Source of the DNA: Candidatus Geocrenenecus huangii
GTDB lineage: Archaea; Thermoproteota; Nitrososphaeria_A; Caldarchaeales; Wolframiiraptoraceae
Assembly: GCA_023268155.1 (NCBI GenBank)
Contig: JALNKM010000002.1
Span: 62,001 to 126,000 of the forward strand
Reading direction: 5' to 3'
Length of the DNA stretch: 64,000 bases
Position 1 is the stretch's first letter. Every line of letters begins with the position of its first letter. Shown here in pieces: positions 9,850 through 18,278 of the stretch. Under the pieces are notes generated by a model. It ran no database searches. It saw only the letters and a list, made by a program, of their open reading frames with translations, and had not been told where the DNA came from. The position numbers were made by a program, and so were the translations under genes.

Positions 9850-9969
9850 GTAGATGTCTATAGTTAATATCGGATAAATATTTTTCCATCCGAATAATCC
9901 TTACGAGAATGTTCGTTGATAAGAGAGTATCCTTATATTTTGATGAGACCATGTTAAGAAGATGACTAC

Positions 9970-10854
9970 TTGAAAGCGTCATACATTATTGAGAGGATCG
10001 GAGTCTACTACTCTGTTACTAAGCCCAGAGTTTGGTATCTACTAGCATATACTGCTTTCGGCGGATACATAGCAGGCTCCGGAGCAACCGTAGACTGGGT
10101 TAAAGCATTTATAGCGACTCTATCAGTTATACTTGCCTCTGCGGGCTCTGAAGCGATAGCGAACTTCATTGAAAAGGATATTGATGCATTGATGGAAAGA
10201 ACTAAGAATAGACCATTACCATCTGGAAAGATTAGACCTGAATGGAAAGCGTTGATTCTAGGATTAATCTTAACCAGCCTCGGAGCATATATAGGATACA
10301 CTATCAACTTGCTAGCCCTAATCTTCATCTTAATCGGAGTACTTGACTACGTAGTCATATACGTAATGCTATCAAAGAAGAAGACGCCTCTAAACATTGT
10401 ACTTGGCAGCGTTGCAGGAGGAGCCCCTACGATGGTTGGATATGTCTCAGCTGCTAATCAGATAACTCTGGATTCTGTAATCCTCGCAGGAATAGTCGTC
10501 TTATGGATACCGAGCCATATTTGGAGTCTAGCCTTAAGATACAAAGAAGACTATATGAAGGCAGGGATACCGATGCTCCCAATAGTTATCAGTGAAGATA
10601 AAGCAATAAGATGTATTTCGTCTACAGCAATCATATTGATGATTTTCTCAATACTAGTACACTTCATTAATCCTTTAAAATACGGATATATCTATCTGGC
10701 CTCAGCAACAGTCTCCGGGTCAATCCTACTATACTTTGCCCTCAAACTAATATATAGACCTAGTAAGACCCTGGCGTGGAAAATGTTCAAGTATACTTCC
10801 CCTCACCTTGCAGTTATCTTTACTGTAATAATTATTGAATCGCTACTAGCATAG
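9970..10854 (+). CDS. ctaB: Protoheme IX farnesyltransferase (heme O synthase)
   Basis: A UbiA-family polytopic membrane enzyme of 294 residues that attaches a farnesyl-type tail to heme B, the first step towards heme O/A of terminal oxidases. The first prenyl-diphosphate motif is seen as NFIEKDIDALMERTKNRPLPSG (about 59-80; N-x-x-x-D-x-x-x-D), and the heme O synthase pattern PLNIVLGSVAGGAPTMVGY follows near 137-155. About seven to nine hydrophobic helices. The start is TTG 9970; the ATG at 9962 is in another frame with an immediate stop. No oxidase genes are in the window. Confidence 0.9.
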   Translation: MKASYIIERIGVYYSVTKPRVWYLLAYTAFGGYIAGSGATVDWVKAFIATLSVILASAGSEAIANFIEKDIDALMERTKNRPLPSGKIRPEWKALILGLILTSLGAYIGYTINLLALIFILIGVLDYVVIYVMLSKKKTPLNIVLGSVAGGAPTMVGYVSAANQITLDSVILAGIVVLWIPSHIWSLALRYKEDYMKAGIPMLPIVISEDKAIRCISSTAIILMIFSILVHFINPLKYGYIYLASATVSGSILLYFALKLIYRPSKTLAWKMFKYTSPHLAVIFTVIIIESLLA

Positions 10855-10925
10855 AGTAGGAAAACTAACAGTAATAGAATTAGATAATGTTTTATGCCAC
10901 CTAGTATAATCTAGTAATGTAGTAG

Positions 10926-11456
10926 GTGAACAATGAGATTATGAGAGAAGATAAAGTCGGCGAGAAGATAAGCTTTCATCTAGTGGAAGATGCTTGGAAT
11001 ACTCTGAGAACAGAGTTCAGTAGAATAATTGGAGAAGAAGAGGCAATCTTGGTAACCGTTTTTAGATTTTCTTCACCTTCTCACAAAATGGAAGAAGAAT
11101 CTGAAGAAGAGAGAAAAATGCATTTTGAGACCCCCTTCGTGAAGGATGTCAAGAAGATCGTCAAGAAGATAAAAGAGAAATTCAAAGCTGAATCTCATAT
11201 ACATCTACATCCGAGGCATGGATCGGTAACCTTCATGATGGTGTCTTCCGGAGAACTTCTAGTAGATAATTTTAGAAGCATAGTCGCTGAAGCATCCACA
11301 TGTGAAGAGTGCGTCCTTGAATATTTAGAGGGCGAGGTAAGAATAGGAGAAGAAGTAGCCACGTTATTCTACGGTTCATCAGCAAATGTAATTTTTATTC
11401 TCCCAGCGGCTGATGGTAGAAAATTAAAGCTTATTGAGGCGGTTATGTCAATCTAA
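10926..11456 (+). CDS. Hypothetical acidic protein
   Basis: A 176-residue soluble protein from a GTG start with no family I recognise. Its middle contains SHIHLHPRHGSVTFMMVSSG, a His-rich stretch that could bind metal, and there are two Cys in STCEECVLE. A Glu-rich linker (EEESEEERKMH) separates the first strand from the rest. It is convergent with and overlaps the nitroreductase gene by 14 bases. A function cannot be given. Confidence 0.6.
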   Translation: MNNEIMREDKVGEKISFHLVEDAWNTLRTEFSRIIGEEEAILVTVFRFSSPSHKMEEESEEERKMHFETPFVKDVKKIVKKIKEKFKAESHIHLHPRHGSVTFMMVSSGELLVDNFRSIVAEASTCEECVLEYLEGEVRIGEEVATLFYGSSANVIFILPAADGRKLKLIEAVMSI

Positions 11457-11955
11457 GTTTTTCACCATATCTTTCAGAGAAAACGATCTCTGATAATTCC
11501 CTTCTACTCTTTACTCCTTTTATCTTCTTCACTGGGTAGCCGAAGCCTATTATCGCGGCTATCGTCAGATTGTCCGGGATACCGTACTCTTCCTTCATCT
11601 CTCTTTCTCTTACTCCAGTGTATATGCATGAACCAACTCCCATACTCCATGCTGTAAGCTGCATGTTCTGGATGGCTCTACCAGCATCTATTAAGTGGAA
11701 TGGATATTTTGGGTCTGTTAGAACTATTATTGCGAAGTCTGCTCCCGCAACCCATTTGCCTGTTGTGCTTAGTTCTGCAAGCTTCTTTAAGTTATCCTCA
11801 TCCTCTACCAAAATGAACCTCCAATGCTGTAGGTTTAACCCTGTAGGGGACATCCTGGCAGCTTCTAGAATTCGGAGCTTAACATCATCTGGAACTCTTT
11901 CACCTAAATATTCTCTAACCTCTATTCTGGAAACAATGGCCTCGAAAACTTCCAT
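11443..11955 (-). CDS. Nitroreductase-family FMN oxidoreductase
   Basis: A 170-residue protein with the classical nitroreductase pattern: SRIEVREYLGERVPDD near 9-24, ARMSPTGLNLQHWRFILVED (33-52, FMN contacts), DAGRAIQNMQLTAWSMGVGSCIY near 91-113, and IIGFGYPVKK towards the end. Such flavoproteins use NAD(P)H to reduce nitro groups, flavins, quinones or to act on cofactor precursors; the substrate is not evident. The length is that of the small archaeal members. Confidence 0.9.
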   Translation of the reverse strand: MEVFEAIVSRIEVREYLGERVPDDVKLRILEAARMSPTGLNLQHWRFILVEDEDNLKKLAELSTTGKWVAGADFAIIVLTDPKYPFHLIDAGRAIQNMQLTAWSMGVGSCIYTGVREREMKEEYGIPDNLTIAAIIGFGYPVKKIKGVKSRRELSEIVFSERYGEKLRLT

Positions 11956-12017
11956 ACAATACTTTACCGCTAGGTAGATTAAAAATATTTTTAGATAGTC
12001 TCCTGCTTAAAGGTGGT

Positions 12018-13592
12018 TTATTCTTGTTCTGTCGTTTCTAGTATTCTTCTATAGTATTGTCTTACCGATTTACCTTCTCTACGTTCCCACTCTTCTATGG
12101 GGGTCCCGTAGAATCTTTGAATTCTATCCCTGTACCAATGGGATAGTACGTTGAATGCGCAGAAGGGAATAGCACGGTTATCTGGTGTTAGATAGTGGAT
12201 CCCACATCTCATTACTCTTTCTACATCGTAGTTATAGAGATCCATGAAATGCATCATTCCCAAGAACAAGCTTCTCCTATGCCAGTCTCCTACACTCTTA
12301 TAGTCATGCTTAACTATCATTTCGTAGATCATCCTTTTAACATTTATTCCCTCAGGTTGCTTGTCTTCATGAATGTATTTTCCGAAATCCCAAAGTATTT
12401 TCGCCGCGGTTATGAACCTACTCTTCCCAGATTGTAATTCTTCTGCTCTATCTTGAAGATATTTTATCAATCCATCAATATCTATGAATTGTGTTATCGG
12501 GACTAGTCTATCGCCATCTTTAAATACATATGTTCCTGCACCGCATACGAAATGCGTTGAAAGCTCGTATTTCGGAGACTTTACAAGCGCCTCAATCATG
12601 TGGGTTAGAGGAGTGCATGCTGGAACTGGGAACCAGGCTTCTCTCGGTATCTCACCATTTGTCTGCTCCTCTATCTTGATTATACAGTCGGGTATAGTTA
12701 TCCTATATTTTTCTCTTTCTTTGTAGGTTAATCTACCTGTTAAGGATACGGGTTGGAAGTTAACAGACCTTATGATATCTATATTCTTGAAACCGAATCT
12801 TATTATATCTCCAAGCTCATGGTCGTTGACCCCGCGAATTATTGTAGGTACAAGCACTATGCCTACATTCAGCTTCCTAGCATTCTCGATAACTTTAGGT
12901 ACTTCCCAATGATTTTTCGGGTTAGTCCTAGGTGTAACACCGTCGAAGCTTAGGTAGAGATTGCTTACACCCGCTTCCTTTACTTTCTTAAAGAACTCGA
13001 AATCATATGAAAGCCTGATACCATTAGTGTTAAGTTGAATGTGGTCGACACCTTCTTCTTTTATTACTTTAATGATCTCGGGTAGGTCATCTCTTAGAGC
13101 AGGCTCCCCACCGGTGATCTGAACAGAATTCCCTGGAACAGGATATTCCCTCCTAAGGATTCTAACCATTTCTCTAATCTGGTCGATCGAGGGCTCATAC
13201 ACATACCCAGCGCGCTCAGCAAAGAAGAAACAGTACCAACAATAGAGATCGCATCTATTCGTTACTACTATGTTAGCTAAGGCTGTGTGGCTCAGATGAC
13301 CTGGACAGAGTCCGCAGTTAGCTGGGCAGGCATATCCCAAGATATTTATGTTCGGGTTACCTGTACCCTTACCATCATGTGCGTACTTATTGAATCTCTT
13401 ATACATTTCAGCATCGCCATAGTAAAGTTCGACGATCTTGCCGTGGGTAGGACATTCTTTCTCCAAGAAGATCTTGTTGTCTCTCTCAACTACCTCGGCT
13501 GGAATAACTAGGCTACATTCTGGACAGACGCTAAGAGTAGTTTTCAAGACTTGTTTAACCTCGCTTACCTCGTTAATACTCTGCCTCAACAT
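12018..13592 (-). CDS. Radical SAM enzyme, tetraether lipid synthase (Tes)-like
   Basis: A 524-residue radical SAM protein. The N-terminus carries cysteine-rich clusters (VCPECS at 22-27, ACPANCGLCPGH near 88-99), followed by the radical SAM motif CDLYCWYC (114-121) and ITGGEPALRDDL, the SAM-binding GGEP. This order and the CFFFAERAGYVYEPS stretch match the MJ0619/Tes group, which joins two archaeol chains into tetraether lipids; related enzymes (GrsA/B) add cyclopentane rings. The C-terminal domain ends in a conserved region with CGIHYLTP and PFCAFN. Tes itself versus a related C-C bond former cannot be settled from sequence alone. Confidence 0.8.
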   Translation of the reverse strand: MLRQSINEVSEVKQVLKTTLSVCPECSLVIPAEVVERDNKIFLEKECPTHGKIVELYYGDAEMYKRFNKYAHDGKGTGNPNINILGYACPANCGLCPGHLSHTALANIVVTNRCDLYCWYCFFFAERAGYVYEPSIDQIREMVRILRREYPVPGNSVQITGGEPALRDDLPEIIKVIKEEGVDHIQLNTNGIRLSYDFEFFKKVKEAGVSNLYLSFDGVTPRTNPKNHWEVPKVIENARKLNVGIVLVPTIIRGVNDHELGDIIRFGFKNIDIIRSVNFQPVSLTGRLTYKEREKYRITIPDCIIKIEEQTNGEIPREAWFPVPACTPLTHMIEALVKSPKYELSTHFVCGAGTYVFKDGDRLVPITQFIDIDGLIKYLQDRAEELQSGKSRFITAAKILWDFGKYIHEDKQPEGINVKRMIYEMIVKHDYKSVGDWHRRSLFLGMMHFMDLYNYDVERVMRCGIHYLTPDNRAIPFCAFNVLSHWYRDRIQRFYGTPIEEWERREGKSVRQYYRRILETTEQE

Positions 13593-14126
13593 AATCTATC
13601 CTAAGATTGCTGAACATCTAATTAAAGTATTTCCAAACTAACCCTAATAAGAAAGTTAAGAATGTCTGACTCATAAAGATGATGGTCAACTACGAAATGC
13701 TAGGATAGAAATAGTAGAAGATCGATATCTTTCTCCACTACCCTCTTACAAGCATCAATCCTCGGTAATCAAAGATAAACAAATGTGGTATTCTTGGACC
13801 CCATAATTTTATTCTTCTTAGATCTTGAAGCTTCTATAATACTCCATCTGAAAGAGATGACGCAACAAATAAAAAGACTTGTAATTACTCTAAATAATTC
13901 ACACTTAAAGCTTCTCTCATAATCTATTCAATAAAATACTCTAAAGAACACTTTCAAACTAGTTGATAATGGTTGTCTAGAAACTGGGGAAAACTGAAAC
14001 ATAAGAATCATATAGCCAATTTCATAAACACACTATCTAGTTCTCAAAAGATAAATTGAAAAACTAAAAATTCAAGATCAAAATCTAAATATAACCATAA
14101 CGTAAAAATTAATGGAGACAGCGTAG
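13593..14126. other. AT-rich intergenic region, no gene recognised
   Basis: This 534-base stretch between the tes-like gene and the tRNA has short A/T runs and frequent stops in all frames. It should hold the tes-like promoter (left) and the tRNA promoter (right; TATA-like sequence around 14085-14110). I see no convincing ORF. CTGA and ATGA sit close together at 13851-13863, but without matching terminal boxes, so I do not call a C/D RNA. Confidence 0.5.
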
Positions 14127-14243
14127 CCCGCGGTAGCTCAGCCTGGTAGAGCGTCCGGCTGTAGCCATACCTGCGCAGGTATGGTCACAACTACCAGGCT
14201 GACAGAAACCGGATGGTCGCAGGTTCAAATCCTGCCCGCGGGA
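14127..14243 (+). tRNA. tRNA-Tyr (GTA) with a 43-nt intron
   Basis: The acceptor arms CCCGCGG (14127-14133) and CCGCGGG (14236-14242) pair fully, the discriminator is A 14243, the D arm is at 14136-14153 and the T arm GCAGG-TTCAAAT-CCTGC precedes the 3' acceptor. The anticodon GTA is at 14161-14163. The intron lies at the canonical 37/38 site, 14165-14207. The bulge-helix-bulge is visible: CTGT pairs with ACAG, with three-base bulges AGC and AAA, and splicing gives the seven-base loop CTGTAGA. C1-G72 is the archaeal tRNA-Tyr identity pair. The mature RNA is 74 nt; CCA is not encoded. Confidence 0.95.
14165..14207 (+). other. tRNA-Tyr intron with a 20-base palindrome and a D-loop complement
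   Basis: The intron opens with CCATACCTGCGCAGGTATGG (14165-14184), a perfect palindrome that would form a tight hairpin. After it comes CTACCAGGCTGA (14191-14202), which is exactly the reverse complement of the D arm of the same tRNA, TCAGCCTGGTAG (14138-14149). The four bases CTGA at its end are also a box D sequence. The rest provides the 3' half of the splice motif. Confidence 0.85.
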
Positions 14244-14430
14244 TATTCTATATACTATCCCATCTTTTGACGATGCTCTTAATCTTCTGGCTGCTTCAAC
14301 ATGCGCTCTGAAATATCAAGTATTAATCCTTACAACATATTCTTGTTACATTTCCTAGAGTGATTAACATTTCTTTTTATCTAAAGGGATGCTACAAAGA
14401 GAATTGAAGTCACGGAATTCGTTATCTTAG

Positions 14431-14773
14431 TTATTTAAGCCTCGCTCTAGCAATAGCAGATAAGTAGATCTTTCTTCCATCTTTCTGGATTATGAGACCT
14501 TCAAGAGCAAAATTCTCAGCTACTTTCATTATCAAAATATCTAACCAGAACTTATAATAGATGATTCTATACCCAGCGATTAGATCAGAAGTTATCGCCC
14601 TCGGTTCTAGGTTCTCTCTAAGAAATCTTTCATCAAGAACTACGACGTCTATAACCTTCCCTGTTACAATTTTTCAATATTTTAGCAATTTCTATCTCTA
14701 GTCAGGTTTTTTCACGTATATCGAAAACTTTATCTATAACTATTATACATCCAGAACTCTGGCTTTCATCGAG
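14431..14773 (-). pseudogene. Remnant of a MntA-like nucleotidyltransferase
   Basis: On the reverse strand the last part reads KVIDVVVLDERFLRENLEPR, then AITSDLIAGYRIIYYKFW and a C-terminal tail ending ARARLK at the TAA (14433-14431). This fits the C-terminal half of minimal nucleotidyltransferases of the MNT/HEPN type (v-D-V-V-x-L ... I-x-G-x-x-I-Y). Upstream the coding sense continues in another frame (GCIIVIDKVFDIREKT, then LEIEIAKILK) separated by a one-base shift in an A5 run near 14674-14678 and an in-frame TGA. The GS-x-A-R and D-x-D catalytic region is missing. It looks like a decayed gene; no HEPN partner is seen. Confidence 0.45.
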
Positions 14774-15130
14774 TTATAGATGCCGCTATAATTTTTTATA
14801 TTTCTAGATCCTGAAATGTCTAGAAATATAATAAAATAATTCCGGAGTTAAGTTTGATTAATGCTTTGGTATAATTTTCTCATCTATAGTCTAGGTAGCA
14901 TTATTATTTCTCTAAATCATGGTTCTAGAATAGGAATCTGCTTGAAGAATACATGCTATAGAGATCTTAGATTGATCTCATGAATATTTTATTGTGGTTA
15001 AGTAGCTATGAGGAGAATGCGTATGTGTAAATGGTTCAGGTACATTATGAATGTATGCATGGGCGTATAACTTGACAGTATATATGTAGGCATTTACATA
15101 TTCTTTACTAGCTAACTAAGGTGTGAGACC
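14774..15130. other. Intergenic region upstream of fixC
   Basis: About 360 AT-rich bases without a convincing ORF. The right end has TATA-like sequence (around 15080-15100, tatatgtaggcatttaca) and GTGTGAGACC just before the fixC start. The left part may hold the lost 5' end of the nucleotidyltransferase remnant. Confidence 0.4.
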
Positions 15131-16420
15131 TTGACTGGATTAATTGATAAAAGTTTTGACGTAGCAATCATAGGTGCTGGGCCCGCGGGTTTGTCAGCTG
15201 CATATACTCTTGCGAAGAACGGGTTGAAAGTAGTTGTTCTCGAAAGAGGGCGGACGCCTGGTTCAAAGAACCTTTATGGTGGAAGAATTTACGTTAAACC
15301 TCTTGAAGAAATTTTTGAAAATTTTAGACAAGAAGCACCTATCGAGAGATGGGTTAAGAGAGAACGCTTCAGCATAATGTCTAGAGGAGAGTTATTTACC
15401 CTAGAGTATAGTTCTCAAGATACCACAAGCTTCGTAGCTTATCTATCCAAGCTTACAGGCTGGATGGCCAAGAAAGCTGAGGATGCTGGAGCAGTGATAG
15501 TTACAGATGTACGTGTAGACAGCATTCATCTAGAAGATGGCGTAGTAAGAGGAGTGATATCCGGCGAGGATATACTACGAGCCGACGTAGTAGTAGATGC
15601 AGAGGGAGTAAATAGGCTAGTTCTTGAAAGACTGGGATTAGTGAATAAGCTAAGTACAACCCAGGTTGCTCTAGGCTTGAAGCAGGTTATACGACTAGAC
15701 GCTGATAAGATTGAGGCTAGGCTTGGTCTTTCTCCTGGAGAAGGCCTAGCATGGCTCATAATAGGGGAAGCAACAGGATATCTCCCCGGAGGAGCATTCA
15801 TCTACACTAATTCTTCTACTATCAGCATCGGATTCGTGGTATTCCTAGATGAAGCATGTAAAAGAGTCCACAAACATGTATTCGATGCTCTTGAAGAATT
15901 TAAGCAGACCCCAGCGATCAAGAATATCATAAGTGATGGTGCACTGATCGAGTATGGCTCTCACCTAACACCTGAAGCAGGGTTGAAGATGGGACCCACA
16001 AAATTATATGGTAATGGTTTACTGATAGTTGGTGATGCGGCTGGACTCCTCTTAAATCTTGGATACACTATTAGAGGGGTAGACTTTGCAGCTTATAGCG
16101 GATATCTAGCGGCGAAGACTATCCTGAAAGCTCATAGTGAAGGAGGCTACAGAGAAGAGAACCTCTCAATGTATCAGAAACTTCTCGAAGAAAGTTTTAT
16201 CATAAAAGAACTTAGGAGGCACAGAAATACCTCTAAGATTCTGAAATCAAGTGAAATGTTTACAATGTATCCCGTAATGATGTTAGATGTAGCTGGAAGG
16301 CTTTTCCAAATACAGGATTCCTCTCCAACGCTAATGCAAGCATTGAAAGAATCTATAAAAGGTAGGGCGTCCCTAGCGAAAATTATCTGGGATACGTTCA
16401 AGTTGGTGAGGGCACTATGA
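15131..16420 (+). CDS. fixC: FixC-like electron-transfer flavoprotein:quinone oxidoreductase
   Basis: A 429-residue FAD protein of the geranylgeranyl reductase/FixC superfamily. The FAD dinucleotide fold GAGPAGLSAAYTLAKNG is near 15-31, followed by VVLERG and, later, GNGLLIVGDAAGLLLNLGY, the second FAD motif; TIRGVDFAAYSG follows. FixC passes electrons from electron-transfer flavoprotein to quinone. It starts at TTG 15131 after GGTGTGAGACC, and its end overlaps fixX in an ATGA junction (16417-16420). The direct link to a FixX ferredoxin separates it from the lipid-acting geranylgeranyl reductases. No fixAB genes are in view. Confidence 0.88.
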   Translation: MTGLIDKSFDVAIIGAGPAGLSAAYTLAKNGLKVVVLERGRTPGSKNLYGGRIYVKPLEEIFENFRQEAPIERWVKRERFSIMSRGELFTLEYSSQDTTSFVAYLSKLTGWMAKKAEDAGAVIVTDVRVDSIHLEDGVVRGVISGEDILRADVVVDAEGVNRLVLERLGLVNKLSTTQVALGLKQVIRLDADKIEARLGLSPGEGLAWLIIGEATGYLPGGAFIYTNSSTISIGFVVFLDEACKRVHKHVFDALEEFKQTPAIKNIISDGALIEYGSHLTPEAGLKMGPTKLYGNGLLIVGDAAGLLLNLGYTIRGVDFAAYSGYLAAKTILKAHSEGGYREENLSMYQKLLEESFIIKELRRHRNTSKILKSSEMFTMYPVMMLDVAGRLFQIQDSSPTLMQALKESIKGRASLAKIIWDTFKLVRAL

Positions 16421-16716
16421 GTGAAGCAAAAGTACTAAAGAAGATGAAGATCGACGAAGCCTTGAATACAAACGTATGGGATGTCGATCACAAGCCGCAC
16501 ATAGTCGTAGACTATGAAAAATGTAGAAAAATATGCGACAAGAAGATCTGCACCCTTCTCTGCCCAGCAGGATGCTACACTTTAACAAGTGGCGAGATAC
16601 TCTTCAGCTACGAAGGATGCCTTGAATGTGGAACATGTAGAGTAGTCTGCCCAAATGAAGCAGTAACATGGAATTACCCCCTAAGTGGAAGAGGGGTCCA
16701 ATACAGATACGGTTAA
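16417..16716 (+). CDS. fixX: FixX-like ferredoxin
   Basis: A 99-residue partner of FixC. The iron-sulfur region starts with CRKICDKKICTLLCPAGCY and continues with CLECGTCRVVCPNEAVTW, the C-x-x-C-x-x-C-x-x-x-C-P ligand set of a [4Fe-4S] cluster; the WNYPLSGRGVQYRYG end is typical for FixX. It is coupled to fixC by a four-base overlap. FixCX together resembles electron-transfer flavoprotein:ubiquinone oxidoreductase split into two chains. Confidence 0.92.
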   Translation: MSEAKVLKKMKIDEALNTNVWDVDHKPHIVVDYEKCRKICDKKICTLLCPAGCYTLTSGEILFSYEGCLECGTCRVVCPNEAVTWNYPLSGRGVQYRYG

Positions 16717-17033
16717 ATAAAGATGGCGGAGCCATATCGAGAATTCAGAGAGCCTATTCAACGAGAGCTTGTAATGGCCCACAACAGCTGTAACAAAAGC
16801 GAATACACTAATTAATGATGCTCTCAATCTTACAATTTTTCAACGCCAGCAACGTCTGCAGGTTATTGTTCATACAGAATGCTCACTTCAATTTACCAAC
16901 TTATATTCTCTTAAAAGTCTTCAGATTTTGTCTCTATTTAGCGATAATCGGCCTTATCTCTGAAAATTTCTCTACTTTTCGTTTAATTAGATATTTATTG
17001 CGTATCTATTTGCCGGAGCTTGCGACTAGTTGT
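16717..17033. other. Intergenic region between convergent genes
   Basis: This stretch of 317 bases separates fixX from the convergent NTPase gene. A 30-codon ORF (16724-16816, MAEPYREFREPIQ) and a 94-codon hydrophobic ORF exist on the plus strand, but neither has a family resemblance and the second runs into the NTPase antisense. No gene is called. Confidence 0.4.
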
Positions 17034-17606
17034 TTATTTTGTTCCGTAGAGTATCTCCTCCGCGGTTGGCCATTTAACGTTATAGTAGCCTATGTTTAAT
17101 CTAGGTATGAGAGCGGAGAGTACTGATTGCATACATAGATCTATTCTAGCAATTTTCTCTCTCGTTAAGTATCCTACGGCTCCAATAGTATTACCTATAT
17201 CCTTTATCCCTGATCTTTCTTCAATTATCTGTTCTGCCTCTTTATACTTCTTTGAAACAACTCCTTTGACTACTTCTACAGGAAACTCGAAACCCATGCT
17301 TACACCAATAGTAACTAGATGACTTCTGTCTATTATCGCACATAAATGTTTATCCATGTATCCAGTTATGCTCCAGGGAGCCTCGACCAAGCCTGCCTCT
17401 ATACCAACACCATAATCATAATCGCCTGAAGAGATTGCCTGCAGACTTCTTGAAACAGCATATTTGATAGTTTCAAGATATCCGATCGGTTGAGGAATAG
17501 AATGTACATCAATACTCTCAACTAAGAAATCGTCGAAGAATAGGCTGAAGCATCTTCTAACAGCCTCGACCTTAACAGGGTTCCTCGAGCCTACCGAGAC
17601 CTTCAC
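17034..17606 (-). CDS. Inosine/xanthosine triphosphatase-like (DUF84, YjjX family)
   Basis: A 190-residue protein beginning MKVSVGSRNPVKVEAVRRCF, the N-terminal S-x-N-P-x-K-x-x-A motif of DUF84 enzymes, with DYDYGVGIEAGLVE in the middle (family G-I-E-x-G) and DIGNTIGAVGYLT towards the end (family pattern G-x-I-G-x-L-T-x-G). They hydrolyse ITP and XTP and so keep deaminated purines out of nucleic acids. Length and motif order are normal. It stands alone. Confidence 0.85.
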   Translation of the reverse strand: MKVSVGSRNPVKVEAVRRCFSLFFDDFLVESIDVHSIPQPIGYLETIKYAVSRSLQAISSGDYDYGVGIEAGLVEAPWSITGYMDKHLCAIIDRSHLVTIGVSMGFEFPVEVVKGVVSKKYKEAEQIIEERSGIKDIGNTIGAVGYLTREKIARIDLCMQSVLSALIPRLNIGYYNVKWPTAEEILYGTK

Positions 17607-17770
17607 GTAATAAGAAGAAACTGCTCGAGCAATAAAGATTGCTAAACAAAATAGGGTCAGGGATTAAATACAGTTTCCACGAGAGTTATTCGTTCCCACC
17701 TATATCTCAGTTTTTATTTCTTTTTATAGAAATCTTATTTCAATCCTTGACCTTTTTCTAGGTGGTACAT

Positions 17771-17869
17771 ATGCCGAGATGTCAGCTATGTGGTAGAAAG
17801 ACAGAGAAACTTTACTATATCGAGGGGAAGAGAGTATGTGATAAATGTAGGTTTAAAGCAAAATCTTGA
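17771..17869 (+). CDS. 32-residue zinc-knuckle peptide
   Basis: A very short ORF, MPRCQLCGRKTEKLYYIEGK then RVCDKCRFKAKS, with two CxxC pairs spaced for one zinc knuckle. The start is preceded by GGTGG about five bases upstream, and TATA-like sequence (ttttatttctttttata) lies about 50 bases further up. The Cys spacing (C-x2-C-x17-C-x2-C) and basic ends suggest a nucleic-acid or ribosome-binding zinc ribbon. It has no family assignment from me; tiny archaeal zinc proteins of this type are common and mostly unstudied. Confidence 0.65.
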   Translation: MPRCQLCGRKTEKLYYIEGKRVCDKCRFKAKS

Positions 17870-17987
17870 ATCATACAACATCACCATTTAAAATGCTAAA
17901 TGATTTCACGATTTAGAGGATCCACGTATCTTGAGGAGAACTAGATACCTTATTCTTTGAAAACATGGAGAGACTACATTAGAAACG

Positions 17988-18278
17988 TTACTTTCTTAGT
18001 TCTTTCTCCGTATCTCTTCTCTTTACGGCTTTATCGAATACTATCCAGTTTCTATACCACTCCTCATTTTCTTTCTTCAATAATTCTAGAATCCAGCTTG
18101 TTAATTCTTTAGCCGTAATCTTCTCAAGCTTCTTCTCCAAGATCCGTGCCTCGACAATCTTAGCAATACTCCTTGCCGCCTCGATTGTGGCGCCCGATTT
18201 TAGACAACTTACAACGATCTTCTCAGGTATGAAGACTTCCTCACTCCCATCTCTTTTAACAACGACTATACGGACCAT
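17988..18278 (-). CDS. Free-standing ATP-cone domain protein
   Basis: A 96-residue protein that starts MVRIVVVKRDGSEEVFIPEK, the typical opening of the ATP-cone (V-x-K-R-D-G-x-x-E-x-F), and continues with SGATIEAARSIAKIVEARI and the helical tail. ATP-cones sense ATP/dATP in ribonucleotide reductases and NrdR, but neither a reductase nor the NrdR zinc ribbon is fused here; the last 25 residues are a charged tail. Divergent from csa3 with about 150 bases between. Role unknown; it may act as a nucleotide-sensing partner. Confidence 0.8.
   Translation of the reverse strand: MVRIVVVKRDGSEEVFIPEKIVVSCLKSGATIEAARSIAKIVEARILEKKLEKITAKELTSWILELLKKENEEWYRNWIVFDKAVKRRDTEKELRK

Noticed and set aside
12018-13592. 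Pterin methyltransferase annotation for the MJ0619-like gene
   Set aside because: The group has been reassigned to tetraether lipid synthesis; the motif layout here fits that group, although the exact reaction remains open.
13851-13863. Possible C/D box RNA (CTGA AAG AGATGA)
   Set aside because: Internal boxes look right, but no terminal C and D boxes or flanking stem could be found.
15131-16420. Reading fixC as geranylgeranyl reductase
   Set aside because: The superfamily is shared, but the coupled FixX ferredoxin argues for FixC.
16815-17099. 94-codon hydrophobic plus-strand ORF
   Set aside because: AT-rich sequence makes hydrophobic ORFs by chance; it overlaps the end of the well-supported NTPase on the other strand.
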